Source: Caldilineaceae bacterium (GTDB lineage Bacteria; Chloroflexota; Anaerolineae; Caldilineales; Caldilineaceae). Taken from it: DNA of 64,000 bases. The notes under the pieces are model-generated. The model worked only from the letters and a program-made list of their open reading frames with translations. It was not told the origin of the DNA and ran no database searches. Positions 34,314-43,542 of the stretch are shown here, piece by piece. The first letter of the stretch is position 1. Every line of letters begins with the position of its first letter. Location of the stretch: positions 1 to 64,000 of the forward strand of contig WTGY01000151.1 in NCBI GenBank assembly GCA_011523365.1. Direction: 5' to 3'. Both the position numbers and the translations under genes were made by a program.

Positions 34314-36062
34314 TCACAGCAAGCCAAGTTCCTCGGCACGTGCGCGCACCGCTTCGGTAAGACCTGGCAGGAAATGCAGGCGGCCGTCGGCCCCCGTCTT
34401 GTTCCTGTCGTAGAGAGCCGCGGTCTCATATATGGTATAACCGTCGAGCCGTCCGGAGCGCCAGGTATACTCGATCTGATCGGCCAGCCGGCCGCCGTCG
34501 GTCCCCGAAACTTTTACAGGCAGGCTCAGGTGCGCGGGCACGCTTGTCGCTGCCACTTCATCCAGGACATCTTGCACGAAGTCGTCGCTGAAGAGGCGTT
34601 CGGGCGTCCAGGCGCGGCCAAAGAGCGTTGTCTCGTCGGCCAGGCCTGTGCGCAGCCAGCGGCGCCAGTGAAAAGTGATGTTGCCGGGGCGGGAACGTGT
34701 GCGCGACGGCGAGGCATCTGGCCGGAAGGACTCGATTTCGATATGGTGATGCATCGGCAGCCCTGCGGCGGCGAGGCGCGCCTTGGCTGCGTGCAGGAAC
34801 CGGTCGTACAGATCGCCGCGCACGTCGCCCAGAAGCGCCGGATCATAGGGCTCTGTATCGGGGTTGACGCCGTAGCGCCGTTCGTACTCGGCCGCGACCG
34901 GCGCGTTGAAGCCGTAGATCTCGGGTGAGTCGGTCCACGAACTATGACAGGAGATGCGAATGTCCAGGCCGTCGACACCGGCGGCGATGCAGTCGCTGAC
35001 CCACTCCATCCAGTCCGCTTGCACCTCGGGGTAGCCTTCGCATAGCGAACCGGAGACGTAGGTGTTACGCCCCTTGGCGAATGCGATCACGCCGTCAGGG
35101 GCGTTGGCGGTGTGGGTGAGGACATTGTGAAAAGCTGATGCGGAGTTGGATACGTCCAGGCGGACCATGGCCCCGCCCAGGCCGGTGTCGAATTCGAGGT
35201 CTCCTGTGCGCAGGTCGCGGTCCGGCCGCCATATCGCCTTGTGGCTGGCGACGACGATCGGCAGGGGTTGATCGTCAGGGCCAAAGGCGCGCACCATCTC
35301 TACCGCCGTATTTGCGAATGTGCCATCGTTGTCTTCGAAATTCGTCGTGACGGCAATGAAGGGGTCCAGAAGATTGAGACCGGTGATATTGAGGACGCGC
35401 ACGTCGTCGCCCTGGCTGCTGACCGGATTGCCGTCGATATCGACGACATCGCAGGGGCAGGTCTCTACGTCCTCGGACAGGTCGAACTCCAGGTCGCGCT
35501 TGCTGTAGCCGTTGTTATCGTCGCTGGTCCAGATTTCCAGGTTTTCCGGTCGGATGCGAAGCGGCGTTGTGTCCTTCTGCCGCAGTTGGACGCGCGTGAC
35601 CGGTGTACTCTCCAGCCCGCGCGGCAAGTCGGCTTGGCGGGCTTTCACCCGCAGCTCCGGCCGCGCTAGCACCCAGGGGTCGACGTGGTAGTAGCCGCCG
35701 ATACCGGGCAACCCGATGATGCCGTCTTGCTCCAGAACGGCCTTGGGATGCGCGTGGCTGACGCCGTTTTCATAGGGTTTGATGACGGCAAAAAATTCCA
35801 TGCCCCTCTCGTGGGCCAGGCGCCGTCCCACCCGCATCGGATCGCCCAGGTTTTCGATCGTTTTGGCGACGCCGCCGAGCGGTCGGTATGCAAAGAACCA
35901 CTCCCAGTGACCGGCGTGATAGTAATTCCAGTAGACGCGACGCACACCCATCCAGTGCAGACGGTCGATCAGCTGTGCGACCAGATCTTCGGTCCATTCG
36001 ATGCGCTGGCAGTCGTCGGGGAAGTCCACCAGGGTCGAGAGGAGAAAGGGGCGGTCTTTCAT
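34314..36062 (-). CDS. putative glycosidase-like protein, family not recognised
   Basis: 582 aa, no signal peptide. The N-terminal part resembles a TIM barrel (VYWNYYHAGHWEW, then GMEFFAVIKPYENG). Later segments IAAGVDGLDIRISCHSSW and LPMHHHIEIES carry acidic and His residues at strand ends, as in glycoside hydrolases. The start is the second of two close ATGs, since GGAGAGA is too near the first. Downstream (57 nt) is sialidase-like gene A and upstream is importer 4, so it probably works on the imported glycan. No known family was recognised with confidence. Confidence 0.6.
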   Translation of the reverse strand: MKDRPFLLSTLVDFPDDCQRIEWTEDLVAQLIDRLHWMGVRRVYWNYYHAGHWEWFFAYRPLGGVAKTIENLGDPMRVGRRLAHERGMEFFAVIKPYENGVSHAHPKAVLEQDGIIGLPGIGGYYHVDPWVLARPELRVKARQADLPRGLESTPVTRVQLRQKDTTPLRIRPENLEIWTSDDNNGYSKRDLEFDLSEDVETCPCDVVDIDGNPVSSQGDDVRVLNITGLNLLDPFIAVTTNFEDNDGTFANTAVEMVRAFGPDDQPLPIVVASHKAIWRPDRDLRTGDLEFDTGLGGAMVRLDVSNSASAFHNVLTHTANAPDGVIAFAKGRNTYVSGSLCEGYPEVQADWMEWVSDCIAAGVDGLDIRISCHSSWTDSPEIYGFNAPVAAEYERRYGVNPDTEPYDPALLGDVRGDLYDRFLHAAKARLAAAGLPMHHHIEIESFRPDASPSRTRSRPGNITFHWRRWLRTGLADETTLFGRAWTPERLFSDDFVQDVLDEVAATSVPAHLSLPVKVSGTDGGRLADQIEYTWRSGRLDGYTIYETAALYDRNKTGADGRLHFLPGLTEAVRARAEELGLL

Positions 36063-36137
36063 TGTCATTCTCTCCAGGTGGTATGCGGCCAGAGGCAGGC
36101 TGTGTTGAAGTCCGGGCGTTGGGTTGGGGAATGGCGG

Positions 36138-37052
36138 TCAATCGAGACTCATGCGGGGGTCGAAGGCGTCGCGCAGGCCGTCGCCCACGAAGTTGATCGC
36201 CAGCACGGTGAGCAGAATCGCCATTCCGGGGGGTACCCAGATCCACCAGTGGCGTTCGAGGATGAAGATGGATTGTGCGCCGTTGAGCATATTGCCCCAG
36301 GAGGCAGTCGGGGGCAGGACGCCCAATCCCAAAAAGGATAGACCGGCCTCGCTCAGGATGGCAGAGGCGACGCCGAATGTTGCTGCCACCAGCAAAGGCG
36401 CAAGTACGTGCGGCAGGATGTGCTTGAACATGATGCTGCGGTCCATTACGCCCAGGCAGCGCGCCGCCATCACGAAGTCCCACTCACGCACTGTCAGGAT
36501 CTGGCCGCGCACCAGGCGCGCAGAGCTTGGCCATCCAAAAAGACCGATTACCGCCATGACGTTGAAGATGTTGGGGCCTAGAATGGAAACCACTGTCATA
36601 ATCATGATCAGGACGGGGAAGAGCATCACAATGTCGGTGATACGCATGATGATCATGTCGACCGAACCGCCATAGTAGCCCGCCAGCGTCCCCAGGAGAA
36701 CTGCGATCAGGATCGAGATTGAGACCGCTACAAGCCCTACCGAGAGAGAAACGCGTCCGCCGTAGACGACACGGGACCACACATCACGGCCTGCTATGTC
36801 GCCCCCGAGAATGTGTTCGGCGCTGGGTGCGGCCCGGCTCAGGCCGGATTGGATATCGTTCGGAGGGTGCTGGGTTACCCAGGGCGCGGCGATCGCGAGC
36901 AAGACAATAATGACCAGAAAGACCAGGCTTGCCATCGCCATTCTGTGGCGTCGAAAACGGCTCCAGAAGCGGGCGCGGAGCCTGGCCGAGGAGGAACTCC
37001 GCGTCTCACTAAAGATTTCGTCGGACGCTGTTGCCGTTTGCTTCTCGGTCAT
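36138..37052 (-). CDS. ABC importer permease, DppC type (importer 4)
   Basis: 304 aa. An Arg-rich cytoplasmic N-terminus precedes the first helix (~45-62), then LGGDIAGRDVWSRVVYG and the BPD_transp_1 core. The C-terminus GDGLRDAFDPRMS is typical. ATG 37052 lies 5 nt after the dppB-like stop, with GAGG upstream. No ATPases follow. Confidence 0.92.
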   Translation of the reverse strand: MTEKQTATASDEIFSETRSSSSARLRARFWSRFRRHRMAMASLVFLVIIVLLAIAAPWVTQHPPNDIQSGLSRAAPSAEHILGGDIAGRDVWSRVVYGGRVSLSVGLVAVSISILIAVLLGTLAGYYGGSVDMIIMRITDIVMLFPVLIMIMTVVSILGPNIFNVMAVIGLFGWPSSARLVRGQILTVREWDFVMAARCLGVMDRSIMFKHILPHVLAPLLVAATFGVASAILSEAGLSFLGLGVLPPTASWGNMLNGAQSIFILERHWWIWVPPGMAILLTVLAINFVGDGLRDAFDPRMSLD

Positions 37053-37057
37053 CGACC

Positions 37058-38026
37058 TCAACCTTCTTCATAGCGGATGCGCGGGTCGGCCACGGTGTAG
37101 AGCAGGTCCGCCAGCAGGTTGCTCAACAGGACCAGGATCGCCAATATAAGGACGCCGCCCATCATCAGCGGATAATCTCGCATGTTGGTGGCATGCACCA
37201 GGGTCAGGCCGACACCGGGAAAGTTGAACACGGTTTCGATAAGCACTGCCCCACCAAATAGGCTGGGGAGGCGCAGACCGAGAATGGTTATGATCGGCAG
37301 CAGAGCGTTGCGCAGTCCATGCCGTAGGATTACGACGCGTTCGACAAGGCCCTTGGCCCGCGCCGTCGTCATGTAGTCCAGGCTGAGAACCTCCAGCAGG
37401 CTCGACCTTGTATAGCGTAACAGGCTGCCGGTCGTCTCATAGGCCAGTGCAAAGCCGGGTAGGATGATATGCGAAAAGCGGTTCCCAAAAGAGGGGTCGG
37501 CGCCCGGTGTGGTGACGCCGCCGGTCGGCAGGATGTCCATTTTGATTGCCACCGCATAGATCAGGAGCAAGGCGAAGAAAAACCCAGGCACGGCCACACC
37601 CGCAAAGGCGAAAGTGGTCAGTACGCTGTCGATCAAAGAGTATGGCTTTAGGGCGGAGATGATGCCCAAGGTGATCCCCGCGATGGTAGACACCAGGAGA
37701 GCGAAGATCATCACCGGCATACTGTTGCCCAGAGCGCGCAACATTACCTCGAATACTGGCGTGTTGAACCAGATCGAGTAGCCCAGATTGCCCCGAATCG
37801 CCTGCCCAAGCCAGAGCAGATAGCGTACGTAGATCGGTTTGTTCAGTCCCAGGGCCTCCTGCGCTTCCTGCAGGTCTTCCGCCGTCATGTTGCTCAACTC
37901 AAATGGGTCGATCATGGCGGAAACCGGGTCCCCCGGGGACAAAGCGAATATCGTGTAGTTGATAATTGTAGCGCCGAGCAGGAGAGGGAAGACAAGGAGA
38001 ATACGGCGCAAAACGTAAGTTGACAT
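37058..38026 (-). CDS. ABC importer permease, DppB type (importer 4)
   Basis: 322 aa. N-terminal helix (8-28), loop, IRGNLGYSI segment and BPD_transp_1 core with the LDYMTTARAKG coupling helix. It ends in DPRIRYEEG as usual for DppB. It is separated from the binding-protein gene by 139 nt that contain a strong hairpin. Confidence 0.93.
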   Translation of the reverse strand: MSTYVLRRILLVFPLLLGATIINYTIFALSPGDPVSAMIDPFELSNMTAEDLQEAQEALGLNKPIYVRYLLWLGQAIRGNLGYSIWFNTPVFEVMLRALGNSMPVMIFALLVSTIAGITLGIISALKPYSLIDSVLTTFAFAGVAVPGFFFALLLIYAVAIKMDILPTGGVTTPGADPSFGNRFSHIILPGFALAYETTGSLLRYTRSSLLEVLSLDYMTTARAKGLVERVVILRHGLRNALLPIITILGLRLPSLFGGAVLIETVFNFPGVGLTLVHATNMRDYPLMMGGVLILAILVLLSNLLADLLYTVADPRIRYEEG

Positions 38027-38047
38027 GTCAGTTGTGTGAGGTTCGGC

Positions 38048-38074
38048 CCTCCGAGGTCGCTACGACCCCGGAGG
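38048..38074 (-). promoter_or_regulatory. intercistronic hairpin between binding protein and permease (importer 4)
   Basis: A 12-bp stem with one mismatch (38048-38059 with 38063-38074) and a 3-nt loop, extendable by two outer G-C pairs. Beside it (38092-38160) is a TGGTCA/ATCAGTGG short-repeat tract like that inside the dispersed element. Confidence 0.65.
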
Positions 38075-38165
38075 ACCAGCGATTGTAAGAACCCTAGTGG
38101 TCACAGATCAGTGGCCATCCAATTTCGGGACCACATAAGTGACCATCGACCACGATTCACTGCCC

Positions 38166-39869
38166 CTAGGCAGACACATGGACGTTGACCCAGTCGATCC
38201 AGTCGGTGCGCGGACCGTAGACCGGTACGACGCCGCCGTTCTGCACGCGTTTGCTTACCACGTGAATACCTGGAACCTGGGCGATTACACAGTGGCGCTG
38301 GAGGTCGGCGGCATACTCCTGCAGCCGCAGCGCGCCTTCGCGCAGCTCATCCGGGTCTTCAACCAGAATCAGTTCATCGACCATTGACACGCCCTGCTCA
38401 TCGACATCACCCCAGCGCGGGTCAGTGAAGTTGTGGATGAAGCCGCCAGGCGTCAGGCCCCAACCGTAACCGCTGAAGAGCGTATCGAAGTCGTGCGGAG
38501 GGTTGTTGAGAATGTTGGTGTACTCGGCGGCCATGACGTGGAACTCGGTTTTGACGCCGACGGCATCCCACATTTCCCGCAACATCGCATAGAGCGGCTC
38601 GTAGGTCGGCGAAAGCGAAGACATGCCCAGGCGGAAGGTGTAGTCGAAGTCCCAACCGCCTTCCTCCAGGAGTTGGCGGGCCTTTTCCGGGTTGTACTCG
38701 TACCACTTCGCCGAATCAGGGCTGATGCCGTAGTCGCCGTACCAGAGGGGGGCCTTGGCGCCCTCGACCGTGCCGTAGAAAAAGTCCTGGGCGATCTGGT
38801 CGCGATTCAGGGCAAGACTGAGACCCTGGCGGACACGCTTGTCGTTGAGGACGTACCGCAGGTTGTGATACCAGGCAAATGCGCTCGGGCCGTGATTGAG
38901 CACGATGTCGACGTGCTCCATCGCCTGGAAGCGTTCGTACTCCGACTGCGGCGTACGGATGGCGATGTGGCACTCGCCTTTCTCCACCGCGGCGGCCATC
39001 GCCAACTGGTCGGTGTAGGGGACAAAGGCCAGCTTGTCCAGCTGCGGCTTCCCACCCCAGTAGTCGTCGAACGGTTCGTACTCGACGATCTGATCGGGGA
39101 TGTAGTTGCTGACTTTGAAGGGGCCGGTGCCGATGCCCTGCTCCTTGGCGTAGGGTGTGTTCTTCAACCCCTGCTGCCCCTGCTCGTCGATGCCCCATGT
39201 GTCCTCCGGATACTGGCTAATGAGGTGTTTGGGCATGATGGGGAAGTTGAGAAGCTTTTCCAGGAATGCGGCGCGGTACGGGTTGGTCATGTGGAAGACG
39301 ATCGTATGGTCGTCAGGCGCCGATATCCCCGTCACAGCGTCAGCCTCACCTGCGGAGAACTCGGTCATGCCTTCGATGATGCCCTTGAAGTGACGCACGC
39401 CGTTCCACTGGTTGACATTCGGGTGGCCGACCAGGCGTCCGATCGTGAACTCCACGTCGGCCGACGTGAACGGCTCGCCGTCGTGCCACTTGACGCCCGC
39501 GCGCAGATTGAAGGTCGCATCATTGCCGTCGAACTCCCAGCTTTCGGCCAGTTCGGGCAGCCAGGTGGTATAGTCGGCGCTGATGTTGACCAGGCAGTTG
39601 TGCGTCAGACCGACCAGGTAGTATCTTCTGTTGCCGGCGTTGTGCTCCATCGCCAGCAGGTCCTGGTAGCTGGTCTTCTGGGGATAGCCGAAGACGAGCG
39701 TGCCGCCCAGGCGGTCCGATGCCATGGCGGCATCGTCGTCTGCGGCGGGCGCTTCTCCTGCAGGCGCAGCCGCCGGCGCGCAGGCCGCCAGGAGGCCGCC
39801 GGCTGCGGCGATGACCGACCCCTTGAGGAAGTTGCGGCGTGAGAAATCACTGGATTCGAAGCGTTGCAT
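38166..39869 (-). CDS. ABC importer substrate-binding protein, family 5 (importer 4)
   Basis: 567-aa exported receptor with a twin-arginine leader (SRRNFLKG, residues 10-17) and lipobox AAC with C30, hence Tat-exported and lipid-anchored. SBP_bac_5 fold (ESWEFDGNDATFNLR, DQIAQDFFYG). AGGAGGAAA precedes the ATG. The permeases follow on the same strand; ATPases are missing. Neighbouring sialidase-like and glycosidase-like genes suggest a glycan-derived ligand, by inference. Confidence 0.93.
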   Translation of the reverse strand: MQRFESSDFSRRNFLKGSVIAAAGGLLAACAPAAAPAGEAPAADDDAAMASDRLGGTLVFGYPQKTSYQDLLAMEHNAGNRRYYLVGLTHNCLVNISADYTTWLPELAESWEFDGNDATFNLRAGVKWHDGEPFTSADVEFTIGRLVGHPNVNQWNGVRHFKGIIEGMTEFSAGEADAVTGISAPDDHTIVFHMTNPYRAAFLEKLLNFPIMPKHLISQYPEDTWGIDEQGQQGLKNTPYAKEQGIGTGPFKVSNYIPDQIVEYEPFDDYWGGKPQLDKLAFVPYTDQLAMAAAVEKGECHIAIRTPQSEYERFQAMEHVDIVLNHGPSAFAWYHNLRYVLNDKRVRQGLSLALNRDQIAQDFFYGTVEGAKAPLWYGDYGISPDSAKWYEYNPEKARQLLEEGGWDFDYTFRLGMSSLSPTYEPLYAMLREMWDAVGVKTEFHVMAAEYTNILNNPPHDFDTLFSGYGWGLTPGGFIHNFTDPRWGDVDEQGVSMVDELILVEDPDELREGALRLQEYAADLQRHCVIAQVPGIHVVSKRVQNGGVVPVYGPRTDWIDWVNVHVSA

Positions 39870-39889
39870 GTTGTTTCCTCCTGAATTCT

Positions 39890-39906
39890 ACTGCGACTGT
39901 CGCAGT
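39890..39906. promoter_or_regulatory. palindrome upstream of importer 4, candidate operator
   Basis: ACTGCGAC-T-GTCGCAGT, perfect 8-bp arms around one base, ending about 20 nt before the binding-protein ATG (39869). It could be a repressor site or a leader hairpin. No convincing promoter was found in 39870-40051. Confidence 0.45.
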
Positions 39907-40051
39907 TGCCATGAACCGTGCAATTGATCATTTGCATCACATGAATCAGGTGAACAAACTTCCACTATGTGCATTGGCTCCTCCTGACTGGGGTCAACAT
40001 CCGTCAACCTCCAAACTTGACTGGCATTTCAACTCTGTACGGTCAAAGCCG

Positions 40052-41293
40052 TCAAAAATCCAGCTCCAGCAAGTAGATGCGTTCGCGTTCGTCCGGTGTC
40101 ATGCTGTCCGGCGCCAGATTGGAGACGGCATAGCGCGCCAGGATGCGGCTGCGCACCTCCGCGTCGGTCGGAACCGGCATCCACCCATAGGGCATGCGGT
40201 CGTAAACAATCAGTAGCCGACCCGGCTCAACCTCCAGCATTGACGTGTAGGACGTGGTCTGGTCCGGCAGGTCGAAATTGTGATGGACGGTGTAGTACTG
40301 CTCGCGGGTGACCGGCTCCAGCCCGTACTTGCCGGGGCTGATCTGATGGGCCTCGCCCATCTCCTCGTTGTGGTGGGCCATGAGGTCGAAGGGCTCCCAG
40401 TGCTCGCCGCGCGGGTCGGTCGAGAACCAGATGAAGAGGCCCGGGCGGCCGCATGAAATCACCAGCGCGCCATTACTCAGCCGATTCACTTGGGGCAGCA
40501 CGCCCCAGGCCGGCAGGCGGTCGATAGGGGACCAACTCTTGCCTTCATCGCTGGAGTAGGAACGCGCCAGCAGCTGATCGCGGCCGCCGCCCATGCGTCC
40601 CACGCACATCAGGTCGCCGTCCGCAAGGCGTACCAGTGAGGACTCACAGAAGCCCTCCCAGGAGTCGGCGCCGTCTGCGGCGGTGGCCACGGTGGAGAGG
40701 TAGTGCCAGGTGCGGCCCTCATCCTCTGAGGTCATGACCACGGTGGAGTAGCGGTCGTCCCCTTCGAAGGTCAAATATGTCGTGGAAAGATAGCGTCCCG
40801 GCTCCAGTTCAATAATGTGGGAAAAAGGGGAGATCTCCGCCCAGCGGGTGGGACTCTGCACGGTGCGGGCCTTCACGTCACGCGGCAGGCCTTCGATGCG
40901 CGCGCCCCACAAATCGACCGAGTACTGCTGGCCGCCCTTGCCGATGCGCCCGTAGTTGCCCACGAAGGTGCGCCACTGGCCGAGAGGATCCGGCTTATAG
41001 GGCTGGTTGGGACCGGCCAGTGAACCGTCGGACAGGCTGATGTTCAAGCGCCCGCTGAGGCCGGAAACATCGGCATGTTGCGACCATGTGGCGCCTTCGT
41101 CCTTCGAGAGCGAAATGCCGTTGACATTTGTCAGGTTTTCGGCCGAATCGGGGTTCTTGCTGTAGGAGACGAGCAACTCGCCGGTGGGGAACCGGCGAAT
41201 GCTGGGATACCAGCAGAATCCGAGGCCTTCGGCTACGATGCGGGGCGTCCCTGCAGTGAATCGCAGCCCTCCCAGTTCTACTTCCTGTGCCAT
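40052..41293 (-). CDS. sialidase-like BNR/Asp-box protein B
   Basis: 413 aa, no signal peptide. Asp boxes include SKDEGATW (about 60), SEDEGRTW (about 190) and SSDEGKSW (about 240). The segment YPSIRRFPTGELLVSYS near residue 30 resembles the first strand region where sialidases carry an RIP-type motif. GGGGGA about 8 nt before ATG 41293 supports the start; ten residues upstream in frame are disregarded. It lies 73 nt downstream of sialidase-like gene C and upstream of importer 4, all on the minus strand. Confidence 0.78.
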   Translation of the reverse strand: MAQEVELGGLRFTAGTPRIVAEGLGFCWYPSIRRFPTGELLVSYSKNPDSAENLTNVNGISLSKDEGATWSQHADVSGLSGRLNISLSDGSLAGPNQPYKPDPLGQWRTFVGNYGRIGKGGQQYSVDLWGARIEGLPRDVKARTVQSPTRWAEISPFSHIIELEPGRYLSTTYLTFEGDDRYSTVVMTSEDEGRTWHYLSTVATAADGADSWEGFCESSLVRLADGDLMCVGRMGGGRDQLLARSYSSDEGKSWSPIDRLPAWGVLPQVNRLSNGALVISCGRPGLFIWFSTDPRGEHWEPFDLMAHHNEEMGEAHQISPGKYGLEPVTREQYYTVHHNFDLPDQTTSYTSMLEVEPGRLLIVYDRMPYGWMPVPTDAEVRSRILARYAVSNLAPDSMTPDERERIYLLELDF

Positions 41294-41365
41294 GTCGAGT
41301 TTCCCCCTTGGACTTGTTGGCAAGCCAACTACCGGTGAAGCGGCGGGCAGTTTACCGCTTGAGCT

Positions 41366-42655
41366 TTACAACTCCCCCCTTACGTGCCCTTCAATCCGAG
41401 ACAGAGTCGGATTCTCGCTCGTGGGGTCCTCGCCACCGTAGAACCAGGACGAAGGAAGAACCTTCAGATGATGGCCGCGGTGCCGGTGGCCCGCCATGTC
41501 AAACGGAAAGTGGTTGTACTGGATCAGGACCCGGTCTTCAGCGACATGCACGGCCGGGTAGGACCACATGCCGTATCCCTCCGGCAACGGCTTTACGGAG
41601 TCGACGTCACATTCGACGCCGCCCCCCGGGGCACCGTAGGCCCCCTCGGGTCGGACCGTGTAGAGAGGGCCTGGTTCGACATGGGTCTCTTCGTGAAGCG
41701 ATTCCAAGTTCTGAAAGTGTTCCCAGATACGACCCTGGTTGCGGCTGATGGCTGTCGACAGGCGTGTGCGGATCAGGCCCTGCTTGATCTCCTGCTCGCT
41801 TTGCTGCGTCCAGACGACGAGCAGGTGCCCCGTGCCGGGGAACTGGCGGATCTGGGCCGGGGCCTGCGTGCCGGCCAGCTGCGTCGGTTCGGGGCGGGTC
41901 CAGGTGTCGCCGTCGTCCTCCGACCAGGCCTGGTACATGCGTCCCAGCCGCGTGCGCAGGATCATCAGCAGCTTGCCGGGCGCGTACTCCACGAGGGTCG
42001 GTTCGTTTGTCAGCTCCCAGCGCCCGCCGTACTCCATGATGATGAGCAGTTCGCCGTCGCTGTTCTTCTGCCAGGTCTCGCCTTCGTCGTCGCTGTAGAT
42101 GACATAGCTGGCGGTAAAGTGGGGATCGTAGAAGTGCGCGCTTGTCGAGACGAAGACGCCATCAACGTATCCGCCCGGGAACGGCGCCCCCTCCTGGTGG
42201 AATCCGCCCTGGCCGATGCCGAAATAGACCGGCAGTAGGATACGGCCGGACTGCGTACGGACCATAGTGTCGTTGAGAGCATGCGCGGCCAGCATCCAAC
42301 GGTTCATGAGGGTGAGGGCCGACCATGTCCTGCCTTCATCCTCGGAGCGCCTGAAGACCATCTGCGACTCGTACAGGCGGGTGGTGCCCGGTCGAGTGCG
42401 CTTGGTCGCCATGCCGATGGCGCCGCCGGAGAGGTTTACCATCGAACAGTTTCTGAGCGTGAGCGGATCGCCGTTTTCGTCGAGCCCCGGGTAGGGCTCG
42501 CTCCAGGTGACGCCGCCGTCGGCGCTGACGGAGAAGTGGGTGCCGTTGCTGAAGAGGACGCGACCGCCCTCAAGGCCCACAAAGGCGTTCCCCGGGAACT
42601 TGCCGTCGTGGAAGGCCAGCATCTCTTCGGGCCTTGTCATCGGTACATTGCTCAT
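41366..42655 (-). CDS. sialidase-like BNR/Asp-box protein C
   Basis: 429 aa, no signal peptide. At least four clear Asp boxes: SADGGVTW, SEDEGRTW, SDDEGETW and SEDDGDTW, plus a weak SRNQGRIW. It is the first gene of the minus-strand run, behind a good promoter at 42989-43017. Sequence beyond the boxes differs from copies A and B, so these are not recent duplicates. Substrate unknown. Confidence 0.78.
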   Translation of the reverse strand: MSNVPMTRPEEMLAFHDGKFPGNAFVGLEGGRVLFSNGTHFSVSADGGVTWSEPYPGLDENGDPLTLRNCSMVNLSGGAIGMATKRTRPGTTRLYESQMVFRRSEDEGRTWSALTLMNRWMLAAHALNDTMVRTQSGRILLPVYFGIGQGGFHQEGAPFPGGYVDGVFVSTSAHFYDPHFTASYVIYSDDEGETWQKNSDGELLIIMEYGGRWELTNEPTLVEYAPGKLLMILRTRLGRMYQAWSEDDGDTWTRPEPTQLAGTQAPAQIRQFPGTGHLLVVWTQQSEQEIKQGLIRTRLSTAISRNQGRIWEHFQNLESLHEETHVEPGPLYTVRPEGAYGAPGGGVECDVDSVKPLPEGYGMWSYPAVHVAEDRVLIQYNHFPFDMAGHRHRGHHLKVLPSSWFYGGEDPTSENPTLSRIEGHVRGEL

Positions 42656-42988
42656 GGCTGCCGCCCTCGTTGGTCCTGGATTGTTGAATGACTCTGACGA
42701 CTTCCGGCTTCAAACTGGGAACGCCACCTTGCCCTCTATCCCAAGCGTACCCGTTGGTCTCAGATACGCCGCGCGGAATCGGTATGCCTGAATGCCGATT
42801 TTCTCGTGCTGAAGGCGACCGGGGTGGCAGAGTCTGGCTCGGTTGTCCTGCGGTGTCGACCAGAAATGGGGCGAGGTCTGGAGTCAGCAAGTTGTTGCTT
42901 TCAAGAATGCTGCTCGGCGGTTCGTCATACAACTTACCCCGATTATAGGTCGCACCCTGTTACCAACACTGCCTGCTTCTGACCGACT

Positions 42989-43017
42989 TTTATAGCATAT
43001 TGATGAATCAAGGTCAA
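42989..43017 (-). promoter_or_regulatory. sigma70 promoter for the sialidase-like/importer 4 run
   Basis: Minus-strand TTGACC (43012-43017), 17-nt spacer, TATAAA (42989-42994). The -35 box lies 16 nt from the left end of element copy 3 and reads away from it. The transcript would have a leader of over 300 nt (42656-42980) in which no gene or riboswitch is recognised. Confidence 0.65.
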
Positions 43018-43033
43018 AGAGCAAAAATCTTAC

Positions 43034-43500
43034 GGGTGCATCCCAATATTGGGGCGAACTTTCGTATACCTCTGCAGGCACCCAAACCATGGTCAGTTCC
43101 CATTCCAGTTTTCGCCAGAAAAAGCGCCGCCTCTGACTGCTAACTACTGACTACTAACTGCTGCAGTTCTGGGCGGTCGGGTCTATTCGGCCCTCCCTTG
43201 TGCGGGGGCTCCGCCCCCGCAACGCCCCCTCCAACAACATGCCTCGCCAACCTGGTGTCGATATTCGTAACAGGTGCCTAATCGAAGGTGTCCAGCCAGA
43301 CCACGTCCCGCCAGTCCCATCAGATCCCCGCAGGTGCCGGCCTTGTGCCTGCCCTTGCACCCTCCCCAACCGACGCACTCCACCGTACGGCCAGGCCTGG
43401 CGCCGGCACTGCGTCTCGCCCAAAGACGGCAAACAACGCCAGCCCCCGCTGGCACTGATTCCCCGCCAGACTGTTCCCACCCCAAATCTGCGATGCACCC
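43034..43500 (-). repeat. dispersed inverted-repeat element, copy 3 (intact, reverse orientation)
   Basis: 467 bp. Terminal repeats GGGTGCATCCC (43034-43044) and GCGATGCACCC (43490-43500). The core palindrome is at 43171-43230. A GTCAGTAGTTAG-type short tandem repeat lies beside CTGCAG (43130-43166). Promoters lead away from both ends. No transposase gene. Confidence 0.88.
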
Positions 43501-43542
43501 AAATCTCGCCCCTACGCACGCCGGTCGTCCCGTGAAGCTCGG

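Noticed and set aside
34258-34317. GTG start of sialidase-like gene A inside the previous gene's stop
   Set aside because: The strong AGGAGGGAG lies downstream of it and points to TTG 34257; the alternative stays possible.
38433-39842. 469-aa plus-strand reading frame
   Set aside because: Exact antisense of the importer-4 binding protein; Val/Arg/Gly/Asp-rich shadow.
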